Source of the DNA: Lepisosteus oculatus
Lineage: Eukaryota; Chordata; Actinopteri; Semionotiformes; Lepisosteidae
NCBI RefSeq assembly: GCF_040954835.1
Contig: NC_090698.1
Coordinates: 6,322,501 to 6,386,500 of the forward strand
Length of the DNA stretch: 64,000 nt
Direction of reading: 5' to 3'
Under the pieces are notes generated by a model. It was not told the origin of the DNA. It was given only the letters and a program-made list of their open reading frames with translations, and ran no database searches. Positions 53,301 to 63,360 of this stretch are shown here, one piece after another. The stretch's first letter is position 1. Each line of letters opens with the position of its first letter. Position numbers and translations under genes: made by a program.

Positions 53301-54487
53301 GCAGGGCGCGAGCAGAGCGGGAGCTGTGTGGTCATGCCAGAGTGTGTTTTTAATGCACAGTCACCTCCTTCTCTCTCTCTCTCTCCCCACACCTGCTCCT
53401 GCCAGCGGTGGATGAGGGTACAGACCCAAGGTGAGCAGACGTGGCAAGTCAGCAGGGAAGACAGGCCGCGAGGGGTGGGAGGAGGGCTGGATGGCAACTT
53501 GAACGGGTCAGTGGGTGAAAGATTGGGGTGTGAATGGACTGAGGAACAGGGGGGTGATGAATGGATTGAGGGGTGAAAGATGGGGGTGTCAGTACACTGA
53601 CACCCGATCAGATGGATTGAGGGGTTTGTGGGAGACGGCTGAATGGATGAAGGGGGGCAGATGCAAGGAGGGGTGGATGGCTTGAGGGAGAGAGAGCTTG
53701 AGGGGTGGATCGAGAGAGGTGGACAGGAGGCTGGATGGGTCGATAGGTGAGTGGAGGGGGGGTGGTTGGATTGATTCGTGAATTCAGGATGAACAGATTG
53801 AAGAGTGGATAAATGGATTCAGGAACAGAGAGATTGAGGGCTGGATGGATTGAGGGGTGGATGGACGATATGGAAGGATGGAGGGGTGGACAAGAGGATG
53901 GAATCTAGATCTTCTCTCTTTGCTTTTCCAGTTCACCAAGCTCAAGACCCTGCTGGAGGATGAGTTTCCAGGCAATCTTGAGATAGTGAGTGACTAACGA
54001 CCGCAATAGTGACTGCGATGTTAATGACAGTCCGCTGTGCCACCAGTATGGTTTGCTGGATCCTATGCATTTTCTTTCCCGTGTTGAATGTTGAAGTCTA
54101 CTGCACTATCCTGCACTGTACCGAACTGCATTGTGTTGCACTTTCCAGTCCTGGGTTGTGCTTTCTGTGCTGTGTCTCTCACCCCTGTGTCCCTCTCAGA
54201 CAGGACAGAGCACCCCCTCGGTTTCGGGGTGGTTCGAGGTAGAGGTGAACGGCACCCTGGTCCACTCCAAGAAGGTGAGTCATGAGCGCCAGACTCCGGT
54301 GCTCCTGCCCAGTGAGTCTGCGGTCGTCCTGAGTGCAGTCGGGCGTCATGGGGCTCGTGGATGATGTCACCAGGCCGACGGTGCTGTGCTTGTATCTGTG
54401 TTCCTGCAGCTCGGCGACGGCTTCGTGGACAGCGAGGCCAAGATGGCGAAGGTGGTTCGTGCGATTGAGGCAGCGCTGAAGAACTGA
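50310..54487 (+). CDS. SELENOW: SELENOW, selenoprotein W; 5 coding exons with an in-frame Sec TGA
   Basis: Small thioredoxin-fold cytosolic selenoprotein of the Rdx family, with a CxxU redox motif. Coding exons: 50310-50338, 53406-53430, 53932-53985, 54200-54274, 54410-54487. They join in phase to 86 residues with TGA read as Sec. The N-terminus is MPVKVLITYCGGUGYRPK, with Cys10-Gly-Gly-Sec13. Human SELENOW has 87 residues and also Sec13. The later blocks FTKLKTLLEDEFPGNLEI, GWFEVEVNGTLVHSKK and LGDGFVDSEAKMAKVVRAIE are typical of the family. The start has A at -3. The stop TGA is 54485-54487. Whether it is the W1 or a fish W2 paralogue is not certain. A SECIS element must exist downstream but was not located. 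Confidence 0.93.
50530..50890 (+). repeat. 69-bp minisatellite, about five copies
   Basis: Units of GAGAGTCTTTACAGTATCTT plus the CAGGTCTGAGGATGATGAGT block recur every 69 bp (core at 50649, 50718, 50787). The family is the same as at 464-592. It lies in SELENOW intron 1. Confidence 0.92.
51290..53160 (+). repeat. 47-bp minisatellite in SELENOW intron 1
   Basis: About 39 units of GTAGTAGATGACGGGTCTGT plus ACGGTACAGTAGGGTGGGTGTAGTGGT, with a 47-bp period. Variants lack the GTACG pentamer (GGGTCTTATGGTACAG) or carry GACGACGG/GTGTGTAG. Each full unit holds the 13-bp palindrome CTGTACGGTACAG. A 383-codon minus-strand open frame is an artefact. Confidence 0.97.
53413..53415 (+). other. SELENOW: Selenocysteine codon (TGA) in a 25-bp microexon
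   Basis: Exon 2 of SELENOW is only 53406-53430. Its codons complete TGC (split from exon 1) and read GGT GGA TGA GGG TAC AGA CCC AAG. The TGA falls at position 13, the Sec position of vertebrate SELENOW. The flanking splice sites are CTCCTGCCAG and GTGAGC. Confidence 0.92.
53584..53607. repeat. Short perfect palindrome in SELENOW intron 2
   Basis: GGGTGTCAGT and ACTGACACCC are 10-base inverted arms separated by two bases. It could form a small hairpin. No function is assigned. Confidence 0.7.
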
Positions 54488-54619
54488 AGCTGCGCGCTGT
54501 TGGGAGGTGAGGAGAACGAGGGAACAAGGGATCAAAACCGGGGGCACTGTTGACCCCCTCCCCTTCTCTCCCTGGCTCTTCGTGGTGTGTATGTGGCTTC
54601 ACTCTCCTTCACCTACCAG

Positions 54620-56925
54620 GGTGTGTATAGTAATGTCCCTCTCTGTTAGGACAGTGGCAGTGTACCCTATAGAGTCCAGGGTGTGTATAGTAATGTCCCT
54701 CTCTGTAAGGACAGTGGCAGTGTACCCTATAGAGCGCAGGGTGTGTATAGGAATGTCCCTCTCTGTTAGGACAGTGGCAGTGTACCCTATAGAGCGCAGG
54801 GTGTGTATAGTAATGTCCCTCTCTGTAAGGACAGTGGCAGTGTACCCTATAGAGCGCAGGGTGTGTATAGGAATGTCCCTCTCTGTTAGGACAGTGGCAG
54901 TGTACCCTATAGAGCGCAGGGTGTGTATAGTAATGTCCCTCTCTGTAAGGACAGTGGCAGTGTACCCTATAGAGCGCAGGGTGTGTATAGTAATGTCCCT
55001 CTCTGTAAGGACAGTGGCAGTGTACCCTATAGAGCGCAGGGTGTGTATAGTAATGTCCCTCTCTGTAAGGACAGTGGCAGTGTACCCTATAGAGCGCAGG
55101 GTGTGTATAGTAATGTCCCTCTCTGTTAGGACAGTGGCAGTGTACCCTATAGAGCGCAGGGTGTGTATAGTAATGTCCCTCTCTGTTAGGACAGTGGCAG
55201 TGTACCCTATAGAGTGCAGGGTGTGTATATAGAGACTCTACTGTAGAGTCCAGGGTGTGTATAGTAATGTCCCTCTCTGTAAGGACAGTGGCAGTGTACC
55301 CTATAGAGCGCAGGGTGTGTATATAGAGACTCTACTGTAGAGTCCAGGGTGTGTATAGTAATGTCCCTCTCTGTAAGGACAGTGGCAGTGTACCCTATAG
55401 AGTGCAGGGTGTGTATAGTAATGTCCCTCTCTGTAAGGACAGTGGCAGTGTACCCTATAGAGCGCAGGGTGTGTATAGTAATGTCCCTCTCTGTAAGGAC
55501 AGTGGCAGTGTACCCTATAGAGCGCAGGGTGTGTATAGTAATGTCCCTCTCTGTAAGGACAGTGGCAGTGTACCCTATAGAGCGCAGGGTGTGTATAGTA
55601 ATGTCCCTCTCTGTAAGGACGGTGGCAGTGTACCCTATAGAGTGCAGGGTGTGTATAGTAATGTCCCTCTCTGTAAGGACAGTGGCAGTGTACCCTATAG
55701 AGTGCAGGGTGTGTATATAGAGATTCTACTGTAGAGTCCAGGGTGTGTATAGTAATGTCCCTCTCTGTAAGGACGGTGGCAGTGTACCCTATAGAGCGCA
55801 GGGTGTGTATAGTAATGTCCCTCTCTGTTAGGACAGTGGCAGTGTACCCTATAGAGCGCAGGGTGTGTATAGTAATGTCCCTCTCTGTTAGGACAGTGGC
55901 AGTGTACCCTATAGAGCGCAGGGTGTGTATAGTAATGTCCCTCTCTGTTAGGACAGTGGCAGTGTACCCTATAGAGCGCAGGGTGTGTATAGTAATGTCC
56001 CTCTCTGTAAGGACAGTGGCAGTGTACCCTATAGAGTGCAGGGTGTGTATATAGAGACTCTACTGTAGAGTCCAGGGTGTGTATAGTAATGTCCCTCTCT
56101 GTAAGGACAGTGGCAGTGTACCCTATACAGCGCAGGGTGTGTATAGTAATGTCCCTCTCTGTAAGGACAGTGGCAGTGTACCCTATAGAGCGCAGGGTGT
56201 GTATAGTAATGTCCCTCTCTGTAAGGACAGTGGCAGTGTACCCTATAGAGCGCAGGGTGTGTATAGTAATGTCCCTCTCTGTAAGGACGGTGGCAGTGTA
56301 CCCTATAGAGTGCAGGGTGTGTATAGTAATGTCCCTCTCTGTAAGGACAGTGGCAGTGTACCCTATAGAGTGCAGGGTGTGTATATAGAGACTCTACTGT
56401 AGAGTCCAGGGTGTGTATAGTAATGTCCCTCTCTGTAAGGACGGTGGCAGTGTACCCTATAGAGCGCAGGGTGTGTATAGTAATGTCCCTCTCTGTTAGG
56501 ACAGTGGCAGTGTACCCTATAGAGCGCAGGGTGTGTATAGTAATGTCCCTCTCTGTAAGGACGGTGGCAGTGTACCCTATAGAGCGCAGGGTGTGTATAG
56601 TAATGTCCCTCTCTGTAAGGACGGTGGCAGTGTACCCTATAGAGTGCAGGGTGTGTATAGTAATGTCCCTCTCTGTAAGGACAGTGGCAGTGTACCCTAT
56701 AGAGTGCAGGGTGTGTATATAGAGACTCTACTGTAGAGTCCAGGGTGTGTATAGTAATGTCCCTCTCTGTAAGGACGGTGGCAGTGTACCCTATAGAGTG
56801 CAGGGTGTGTATAGTAATGTCCCTCTCTGTAAGGACGGTGGCAGTGTACCCTATAGAGTCCAGGGTGTGTATAGTAATGTCCCTCTCTGTAAGGACAGTG
56901 GCAGTGTACCCTATAGAGTGCAGTG
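54620..56925 (+). repeat. 60-bp minisatellite with a 334-bp higher-order period
   Basis: Units of GTGTGTATAGTAATGTCCCT plus a TCTCTGT(A/T)AGGAC and GGCAGTGTACCCTATAGAG block repeat every 60 bp. A 34-bp variant (TATAGAGACTCTACTGTAGA type) is interspersed at 55231, 55325, 55719, 56053, 56387 and 56721; the last four are spaced 334 bp apart (5 x 60 + 34). The array fills the intron between the SELENOW stop and the terminal non-coding exon. Its 20-codon open frames are artefacts. Confidence 0.96.
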
Positions 56926-56956
56926 CACTAACTTCGCTCTCCCTCCCCTCCTGCAG

Positions 56957-57420
56957 TCCGGCTCCTCGGTCTCGCTCTCTCGGTGATTGATGACGGTGGC
57001 TTCCACAGTGTCACGTGACACGGGAGCGACCCGAAGGCCCACGGCCTCACCGGAGAGACGCCACACGGAGAGCCCGGAGTCCCACACGCCGGCTTCACGT
57101 CTACTGCATGCAGACTGGGGTGGGGGTGTGTGTTGGGGTACACGGGGGGGAACATGGATCATCGGATTGCAACATGCTTCTGGCTTAGATGGGGGAGCGG
57201 GTGAAGGGATCTTGCGTTTATGTTTTCTAGGAGAGCAGAGGACTGGAAAGGGTTTGTACTGTATTTTCAGTAACATCATCCTGAGTTTTTATAACCGCAG
57301 TGAAAGGAGCCTGTTTGGGTTGAGTCCTGTCGGGAGTTGAAATGAGATAGAGAGTTCTTCACTGTAGGCAAAAGAACACTTGCTGTCTTAACTGTCTGCT
57401 TTCTGGCGTAGCCTGAATTT
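56957..57420 (+). other. SELENOW: Probable SELENOW terminal non-coding exon (3' UTR)
   Basis: A strong donor follows the stop (TGGGAG|GTGAGG, GT at 54507) and a strong acceptor (CTCCCCTCCTGCAG) ends at 56956, so the 3' UTR appears split by a 2.4-kb intron. The exon begins TCCGGCTCCTCGG and contains ATGA at 56990 and the palindrome GTGTCACGTGACAC. A SECIS hairpin is expected here, but I could not fold a convincing quartet with an apical AA. The 3' limit is arbitrary. Confidence 0.5.
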
Positions 57421-57639
57421 AGCAGCATGGTGCCACAGATCTGTGGCAGCCAAACAAGACTGTCACCTTGCACTGCCATTGTAACATTTTCCTGGGCAGC
57501 CCAGAGAGGCTCAAAGGTGCTCATCCTTACTCCCAACAGCAGTGAGGCACACAAGGAGCTAGTCGGCCTGGTGACACCATGGCTGAAACATGGAAATAGC
57601 AACACCTATCAATACACACATCTCTATATTGTGGCACAC

Positions 57640-58290
57640 CTGCTTCAGACAACATGGCGGCCTTGTCTACTTTTCCCAGAAGCCTTTGGGTGGGGGGGTG
57701 AGCTGCTGACTGTTGTTCAGACGGCAGTTAGAAAAGGAGGAAGCAGAGGCTTTCTGTCTGTCAGGAGGGACTGAAGACTTCTCCAGCCACCAGTGGGAGA
57801 AGGACTGACCAGGGAACTGTGGACCAGAGCAACATGCACATTTTCCTGAAATGAGATGAGTTTTGAGTTTATTTGGAAGAAGTTTGAAAGTGTCTCAAGG
57901 TTGTTTTTGTGAACAGTTGTTGAATTTCTGAGGCCAATAAACATCCAGCCTAGCTGTCTGGCACACATTTGAGCTCCTGATGAGACCTAAAGTTCCTAAA
58001 AAGAGCTTAGGCGTGCTTTGGGGTTTGGTTTGTGGTGGTGGCTGTTTTTCTATTGCATTATAAAATAAAGAGCACCATTTAAAAGTTGTTCATTTTTTAT
58101 ATTTTAAGTTCCTTTTAGGAACTCAGGATCTAGCCAGGAGCTCAGATTGATGCCAGACAGCTAAGCCGGCTGTTTGTTGGCCTCCAAAAATCAAACAACC
58201 CTTCACAGAAAACGATAGAAGTCAAAACTCCCCCCCCTCCTCCAGAGGCTTCTGGGAAATGTAGTTCAGACAAGGCAGCCATCTTGTCTG
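57640..58290. repeat. Large asymmetric inverted repeat (foldback structure)
   Basis: Left arm pieces at about 57,650-57,700 (CATGGCGGCCTTGTCTAC.. CCCAGAAGCC) and 57,915-58,000 (GCCTAGCTGTCTGGCA, GAGCTCCTG, AGTTCCTAAAA) have inverted partners at about 58,230-58,285 and 58,108-58,195. The spacer is about 100 bp. The left arm carries about 200 bp with no partner on the right. It may be two copies of one element in opposite orientation or a foldback transposon. A left-arm AATAAA is at 57936-57941. Confidence 0.75.
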
Positions 58291-58924
58291 GACCAGCCAT
58301 GCCCTTGGGATACGTACACCAGAAGAAGCTCCTGCTAGGCTCAGTCTATTGTCTGAGACAGCAGGGGTCTATGGCAGTGCCTGCAGTGCCGGGTGCTGTA
58401 CCCTTCCACCTTCTCTTAGCTCTGGCTCTGTGACATGATGCACTTTCTGCTCTTTCTCAATAAATGTTTACACTCAAGACCTGCCTCCTGTCCCGTTTCT
58501 CCGCTCTTCCTCCTTGTTGCCATTTCTTGTCGTACTGTATTAATGCACCACAACCCGAGTGAGGAGCACATGGTGCATTGCTCCATACAGATACCTGATC
58601 GCACTGGAAGAGGTCGGGTAGCGAGCTGTGTCCGCGTGCGTGCGCTGCAGGGGAACAGGTCAAGTTCTGGTTTACCTGTAAACAGCCTTCAGGTTCGACA
58701 GCTGAAGAAGGCTCCACAGGCGAAACATTGTGTTTCCTTGGAATAAACCTGTACCTGTTCCATTTTGGAAAAGGAACCCTGTTCAGTTCAGTGATTTCAA
58801 GTGACTGTAAGTGATGTTGAGCTCCCCAAACTGTCATCATTTAAGATGCTGAGTTCCTACCTGTCCTCGGCGTGTTTTGACTGCAACTCGTTCTCCATCA
58901 TCTGGATTCTCACTGGTCCCAACT
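58291..58924. other. Intergenic, nothing recognised
   Basis: Unique-looking sequence. It contains CAATAAATG near 58,459 and CGAAACATTGTG near 58,720, but no supported gene. Confidence 0.35.
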
Positions 58925-59480
58925 GTGATTTAATGATGATAATTCCTTATATTTATACAGCGCTTTTCTGGACACTCCACTCAAAGCGCTTTACAGGTAA
59001 TGGGGATCCCCTCCACCCCCACCAGTGTGCAGCCACACCTGGATGATGCGACGGCAGCCATAGTGCGCCAGAACGCTCCCCACACACCAGCTCTCAGTGG
59101 GAGGAGAGCAGAGTGATGAAGCCAGTTCAGGGCGGGAGATTATTAGGAGGCCATGATTGGTGAAGGCCAATGGGAAACTTGGCCAGGCAAAGGGGTAACA
59201 CCCCTACTCCTTTTGGGAAACGCCCTGGGATTTTTAATGACCACAGAGAGTCACGACCTCGGTTTTCTGTCTCATCCAGAGGACTGTGCCTTTTTACAGT
59301 ACAGTGTTCCCGTCACTATACTGGGGCATTAGGACCCACACAGACCGCAGGGTGAGCGCCCCCTGCTGGCCCCACTGACACCTCTTCCAGCAGGTTTTCC
59401 CAGGAGTCTCCCATCCAGGCACTGGCCAGGCTCACACCTGCTGAGCTCCAGGGGGCTGCCAGCTGGGAGCTGCAGGGTGA
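58925..59480. mobile_element. Dispersed retroposon copy D
   Basis: It runs from AATGATGATAATTCCTTATA through GCGCTTTTCTGGACACTCC, GGATGATGCGACGGCAGCCA and CACACACCAGCTCTCAGTGG to CTGCTGAGCTCCAGGGGGC. The block order matches the copies at 3,885 and 18,605, and this is the most complete copy of the family in the window. Confidence 0.8.
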
Positions 59481-60084
59481 AAGAGCTCCTTGGTTCCGTT
59501 GGCTGGGGTTCTGGGGTCACTGTCCTGCAGCGCGGCGACCCACCGCCCAGTGCGTACAGGAGACTGTCCTGCGGCAGGAGCACACAGGCTGCGGCCACGG
59601 GCCTCGGGAGTCACCCTGCTGCCAGCAGCAGTCGTGTCGGAGAAGCCCAGGGAGCCAGCTGCCTGCCTGGACTCAAGTCATGTGTCCCAATGTGCTTGGA
59701 AGGACAATACGAGCCGGAGGAGCTTGGGAACAAGGTTTTGTGGACGGAGGAGGGCAGAGCAAGCCAGCTTCTATCCTAGTGCACTGTGCATCCCTTACAG
59801 CTAACTGCAGCACCTCAGTGCTGCACTGTGCACTTTTTGCATAGTCTTTTTTTCCAGAACTACATATTTACTGTTCTGTTATTATTAGTTATGTTTGTAA
59901 TGTGCTGTCTGCATTGCGTGGTGTTGTGTCTGCTGTAATGTGTATGTCCCAAGAGAGCAGCGTGACTTAGAATTCCAATGTACAAGTACATACAGCAATA
60001 TAACCCTCTGCTACTGAAGATAAACTTTTATGGGAGTGATGGAAGGCATAGAGTGTGGGAAAAAAAAGAAAGGAACTACAGAAG
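59481..60084. other. Intergenic, possible LINE 3' UTR remnant
   Basis: GC-rich to 59,780. The stretch from CACTGTGCACTTTTTGCATA to about 59,945 is AT-rich and resembles LINE 3' UTR sequence. No gene recognised. Confidence 0.35.
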
Positions 60085-60290
60085 CTCACCTGGGACGTTT
60101 TGCTGGGCCCACAGGTCTTGTGTCCTAGGTTCCATTCTGGCCTAGAGCACGTTCTGCGAGGAGTCTGCATGTTCTTTGCATGCCTTTGCTGACTCTGGTT
60201 TCCTCCCTCAGTCCAAAAGCATGATATCTGGGTTAATTGACATCTCTAAATTGTCCTTGAGTGTGCGTGTGTATGCGGGAGTAAATGAAT
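60085..60290 (+). mobile_element. Diverged retroposon (GGTTAATTGACATCTCTAAA type)
   Basis: CTGCATGTTCTTTGCATGCC, GGTTTCCTCCCTCAGTCCAA and GGGTTAATTGACATCTCTAA, in this order, match a repeat widespread in fish genomes. It is diverged and truncated, and lies 210 bp upstream of PSMD8. Confidence 0.65.
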
Positions 60291-60349
60291 CAAAGCAGAA
60301 ATATTGTTTATTCATTGTTAAAAAAAACGCCTTTATCGTAGGCATTTTG

Positions 60350-60500
60350 ACCTTACCAAAATGGCGTCCGTAAGCTACCACTGTGTTGATAGGAAATGGA
60401 TGAGGTTGTCCGGAAGTCAGCATGTTGCCGTAGTTACCAGTCATTTGTCACACTACCGTATTATCCGGCCGCCCGGTGTCGCAAAATTTGCAGAATCACT
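60350..60500 (+). promoter_or_regulatory. PSMD8: PSMD8 promoter region
   Basis: TATA-less stretch upstream of the PSMD8 ATG. It contains an ETS/GABP-type CCGGAAGT at 60410-60417 and a YY1-like AAAATGGCG at about 60,357. Such sites are common in housekeeping promoters. The start site is not resolved. Confidence 0.5.
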
Positions 60501-63229
60501 ATGGCGTCGGTTTTGAAAGAGACAGCGAGTCTGTACGAGACTTTGAAATCCGAATGGAACAAGAAGAACCCAGTTGTAAACAAATGTGGCGATATTTTGG
60601 CTAAACTGAAGGTAAAGTCCAACGTCTGAAGCGCTTAACGTGTTAAAACGTAGGGATAGACCGTAGATCTTACTGTGTTTTACTGCTCGGTCGCGTCGGA
60701 CGGTACGTGTGGCTTTAGAGTGGCATAGTTTTTGTTTTCTCTAGGTAAACTATAAAAATAAATCTGATTATTTAGTGCAGGAACGAGCATTAAATAACAT
60801 TACGCGTTTTATATCATGCTATAGACCCAGTGTAAGCAAAACCTTTTCACTATTCAGGATTGATTATTATTAGTGGGGGTGACAGTGTGTCACTCCGGTA
60901 GTACAGTTCTTCCATGTAAATTTTGTCATTTGTAACTCGTATTTTCGGGTACATCTGCGTAGCCTGCCGACTGTAGTTCTGTATTAATTTTGTTAATAGT
61001 AGCATGAGCATATAATAACAACGAATTCCGGCTTCACTGGCCGTGTCATGCAGGCAAGCGGGCAAGACTCCCACTGTACAGCAGTCTGGTCCCCTCCGGG
61101 TTTTGACAGCCGCAGGGCTCGTTAGATCTCGGGCTGGTCGCTTTATTCTGTTTGATCGGCACAGTTTGTAGTCTGGGCAGCAGATAAACCCTGGACTGGA
61201 TCCCCAGATCCAGACGCTGGGTGAGATTAGAAGCAGTTCTGCTGTGACTCCTGGCGTGTGGACGACAAGAGCAGACAAGATGTCTGTGGCTCCGGACAGG
61301 ACGGTGTGAATGAAGACTTGTAAACACCCGCTACTCATGCTGCTGGCCTCCCTTCCCTCTGTCCTCTGTCCTCTGTGGTCCTCTCTCTGCCCTCTCGTTT
61401 ACTGTTCCATTCTCCCCTCCTCTCTTCACCTCTTTCTCCTCTTCGCACTCCTCTCAACTCCAGTTCAGTTCGATTCAAGGTGCTTTATTGGGATGACTGA
61501 TGAGTGAAATCAGAGAAAAACAAATACAGTTAACATAAAACGCAAATCCTCTATCTCTCTCCTCTTCCCCTCTATCGTACTATGTGTTTGTTGCTCTATG
61601 CTCCCTGCTGGGTGTTGTTGCTGTGATTGTCATTGTTTTTTTATTTCCTGTTGTGTGATGTGCCGTAATGGGCCGTGCATGTTGACTGGTGTTGTGTATC
61701 GCGCTGTGCGCGTCCTGAGAGAACAGGCCGTATAAGAGTCCCAGTGGACACGTACTGTACACAGGTACAGGTGGCAAATAAACTCCTGTCCTCTCTCCAG
61801 ATCTCCCTGCTGGAGTTAAACTTCCTGCCCACCTCAGGGACCAAGCTGACCAAGCAGCAGCTCATTCTGGCACGTAAGTACCCCCGTGTACCCCCGTCTC
61901 TCGGCTCTCGGCTCTTGTGCGTCTCGGGCAGTGCCTGACAGTGGGATTCGGGGTTTCTGGTACAGATGCCAGCTCTGTGGGGGCACAAGCACCTCACATT
62001 ATTAACACCAGGGCGACAGCATTTTTGCTCTGTTCATCTCTGGGAGGATCCTGTAGGCTTGTACGCTTTCAAAGCAAAATGAACTATGGCACTTCTCCTG
62101 GGCTCCATATTCAACTTCCTTGACTTCGATAAGTAGAGATGCAAGGAGCCACAGCACAGTCCAGTGAAGGTTCGAGGGGAGTTAAATTGTGCCAAAAAAC
62201 GCCATTTCCGGAGAACACTGGGAGAAGACGGACACAAGGCGTGTTCCCTCCCAGGGTCCTGCATTCCAGCAGTGTTACAGGTGTCCAGCCAGGGTCACTC
62301 TGTGTTATTACTTTGAGTAGGTGTTTGAGTGACCAAATTCTTGAAATTCTTCCACTTTTGGTTCAGTGGCTCTTCCTGATAATTATCCCCCCCCTTCAGA
62401 TTTTCCTGAGATGTCTCCTACAACAGCAGGTGTCTGTTTAGAATCCACCCAAGCCAGGTCAGGAGTAATGGCCCCTTGGCAGCGCCAGATCTCTGCAGGT
62501 CATTGTGTTGCGGCTGGTCTGTCGTTTATTGACTCGGCTTCATGCAGTCATCGGCACAAGTTACATTACGGACTGTAAGTTAATCACAAAATCATAAACT
62601 GACGTTTGATCAGAAGAGATTGTCTTGCCCTGGACAGCCGTTGTCGGAGAGAGAAGTTCACAGGACCTACTGTATATATTCCAGAAATTAATACATTTCT
62701 CATTTGGAAAACCAGTCCTACAATAAAACTCCAAACTCCGTTTTCCACAGTAATGTGATTTTGAAAGCATGGATGATCTATAATAATAATTAATAGTCCC
62801 TTACACTCATATCGTGCTGTTGTGGATCTGTCACCGCAAAACGTCTAACAGATCAGCAGATAAATGAAAAGCACGTGATGATAAGTTCTGTGGTCAGTGC
62901 TCTGTATTCCTGGAGTTTGTTTCACTGGAAATGTAAACGTGTCACATGTAAGGCACGTGTAATTGTGTTCACCTTCACAGCAGTAAGAAGCCTCCTGAGT
63001 GGTAAGAAATGCTTCACTCTTTCTTGGCATGAGGGAAGGTAGCAGAGAAGTGCTTTGTTAATGTGAATGCTTTTCAAGGCAAGGGCCCCCAGTCATCGTA
63101 TCCCTGCCTCTCTCTGCCTGTGCCAGGAGATGTGCTGGAGATCGGAGCCCAGTGGAGTATCCTGGACAGGAACATCCCCTCCTTTGAGAGATACATGGCT
63201 CAGCTCAAGTGCTACTACTTCGACTACAA
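60501..63229 (+). CDS. PSMD8: PSMD8 (Rpn12), 26S proteasome lid subunit; 5' part only
   Basis: Non-ATPase subunit of the 19S regulatory particle lid. Coding exons in the window: 60501-60611, 61801-61873, 63127-63229. They join in phase to 95 complete residues plus two bases of the next codon (Lys), so the gene continues beyond 64,000. Diagnostic blocks are [33 protein letters not shown] and [12 protein letters not shown] followed by [19 protein letters not shown], close to human PSMD8. The PCI domain lies outside the window. The ATG has A at -3 and G at +4 and gives the short-type N-terminus; the longer annotated human N-terminal extension is not seen in frame upstream. Confidence 0.93.
61465..61545 (+). 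mobile_element. Short dispersed element (TTCAAGGTGCTTTATTGG type)
   Basis: Shares TTCAAGGTGCTTTATTGG, ATGAC and GATGAGT with 21,305-21,410. It lies in PSMD8 intron 1. The CA-rich stretch from about 61,590 to the exon at 61,801 ends in GGCAAATAAACTCCTGTCC and may be another LINE 3' end. Confidence 0.55.
61874..63126 (+). other. PSMD8 intron 2
   Basis: GTAAGT...GTGCCAG. A truncated head of the dispersed retroposon (AATAATAATTAATAGTCCCT, then ACACTCATATCGTGC) lies at about 62,782-62,825. Nothing else recognised. Confidence 0.7.
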
Positions 63230-63244
63230 GTCAGTTGTTCTGCC

Positions 63245-63360
63245 TGCCCTCAGTCCCCCTCCGTCCCCCTCCGTCCCCCTCCGTCCCCCTCCGTCCCCCT
63301 CCCTCTCTGTCCCTCTCTGTCCCTCTCTGTCCCTCTCTGTCCCTCTCTGTCCCTCTCTAC
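63245..63360 (+). repeat. Short pyrimidine tandem repeats in PSMD8 intron 3
   Basis: Five or so CCCCCTCCGTC units are followed by about six TGTCCCTCTC units, starting some 20 bp after the exon 3 donor (GTCAGT at 63230). Confidence 0.9.

Noticed and set aside
53406-53430. TGA as a genuine stop (pseudogene or truncated SELENOW)
   Set aside because: All five exons join in phase, splice sites are intact, the TGA sits exactly at the Sec position and the rest of the protein is conserved.
52346-53497. 383-codon minus-strand open frame
   Set aside because: It is read from the 47-bp array in SELENOW intron 1; low-complexity Tyr/Thr/Pro repeats with no family resemblance.
54507-56990. Series of plus-strand open frames with a 20-residue repeat
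   Set aside because: They are produced by the 60-bp array; breaks fall at the 34-bp variants. It is intronic to SELENOW.
57851-57990. SECIS candidate near ATGAG at 57,851-57,860 or 57,978
   Set aside because: Short stems can be drawn (TTTTGAG with CTCAAGG; CCTAA with TTAGG) but the required GA on the 3' side of the quartet is missing, and the site lies in the inverted repeat.
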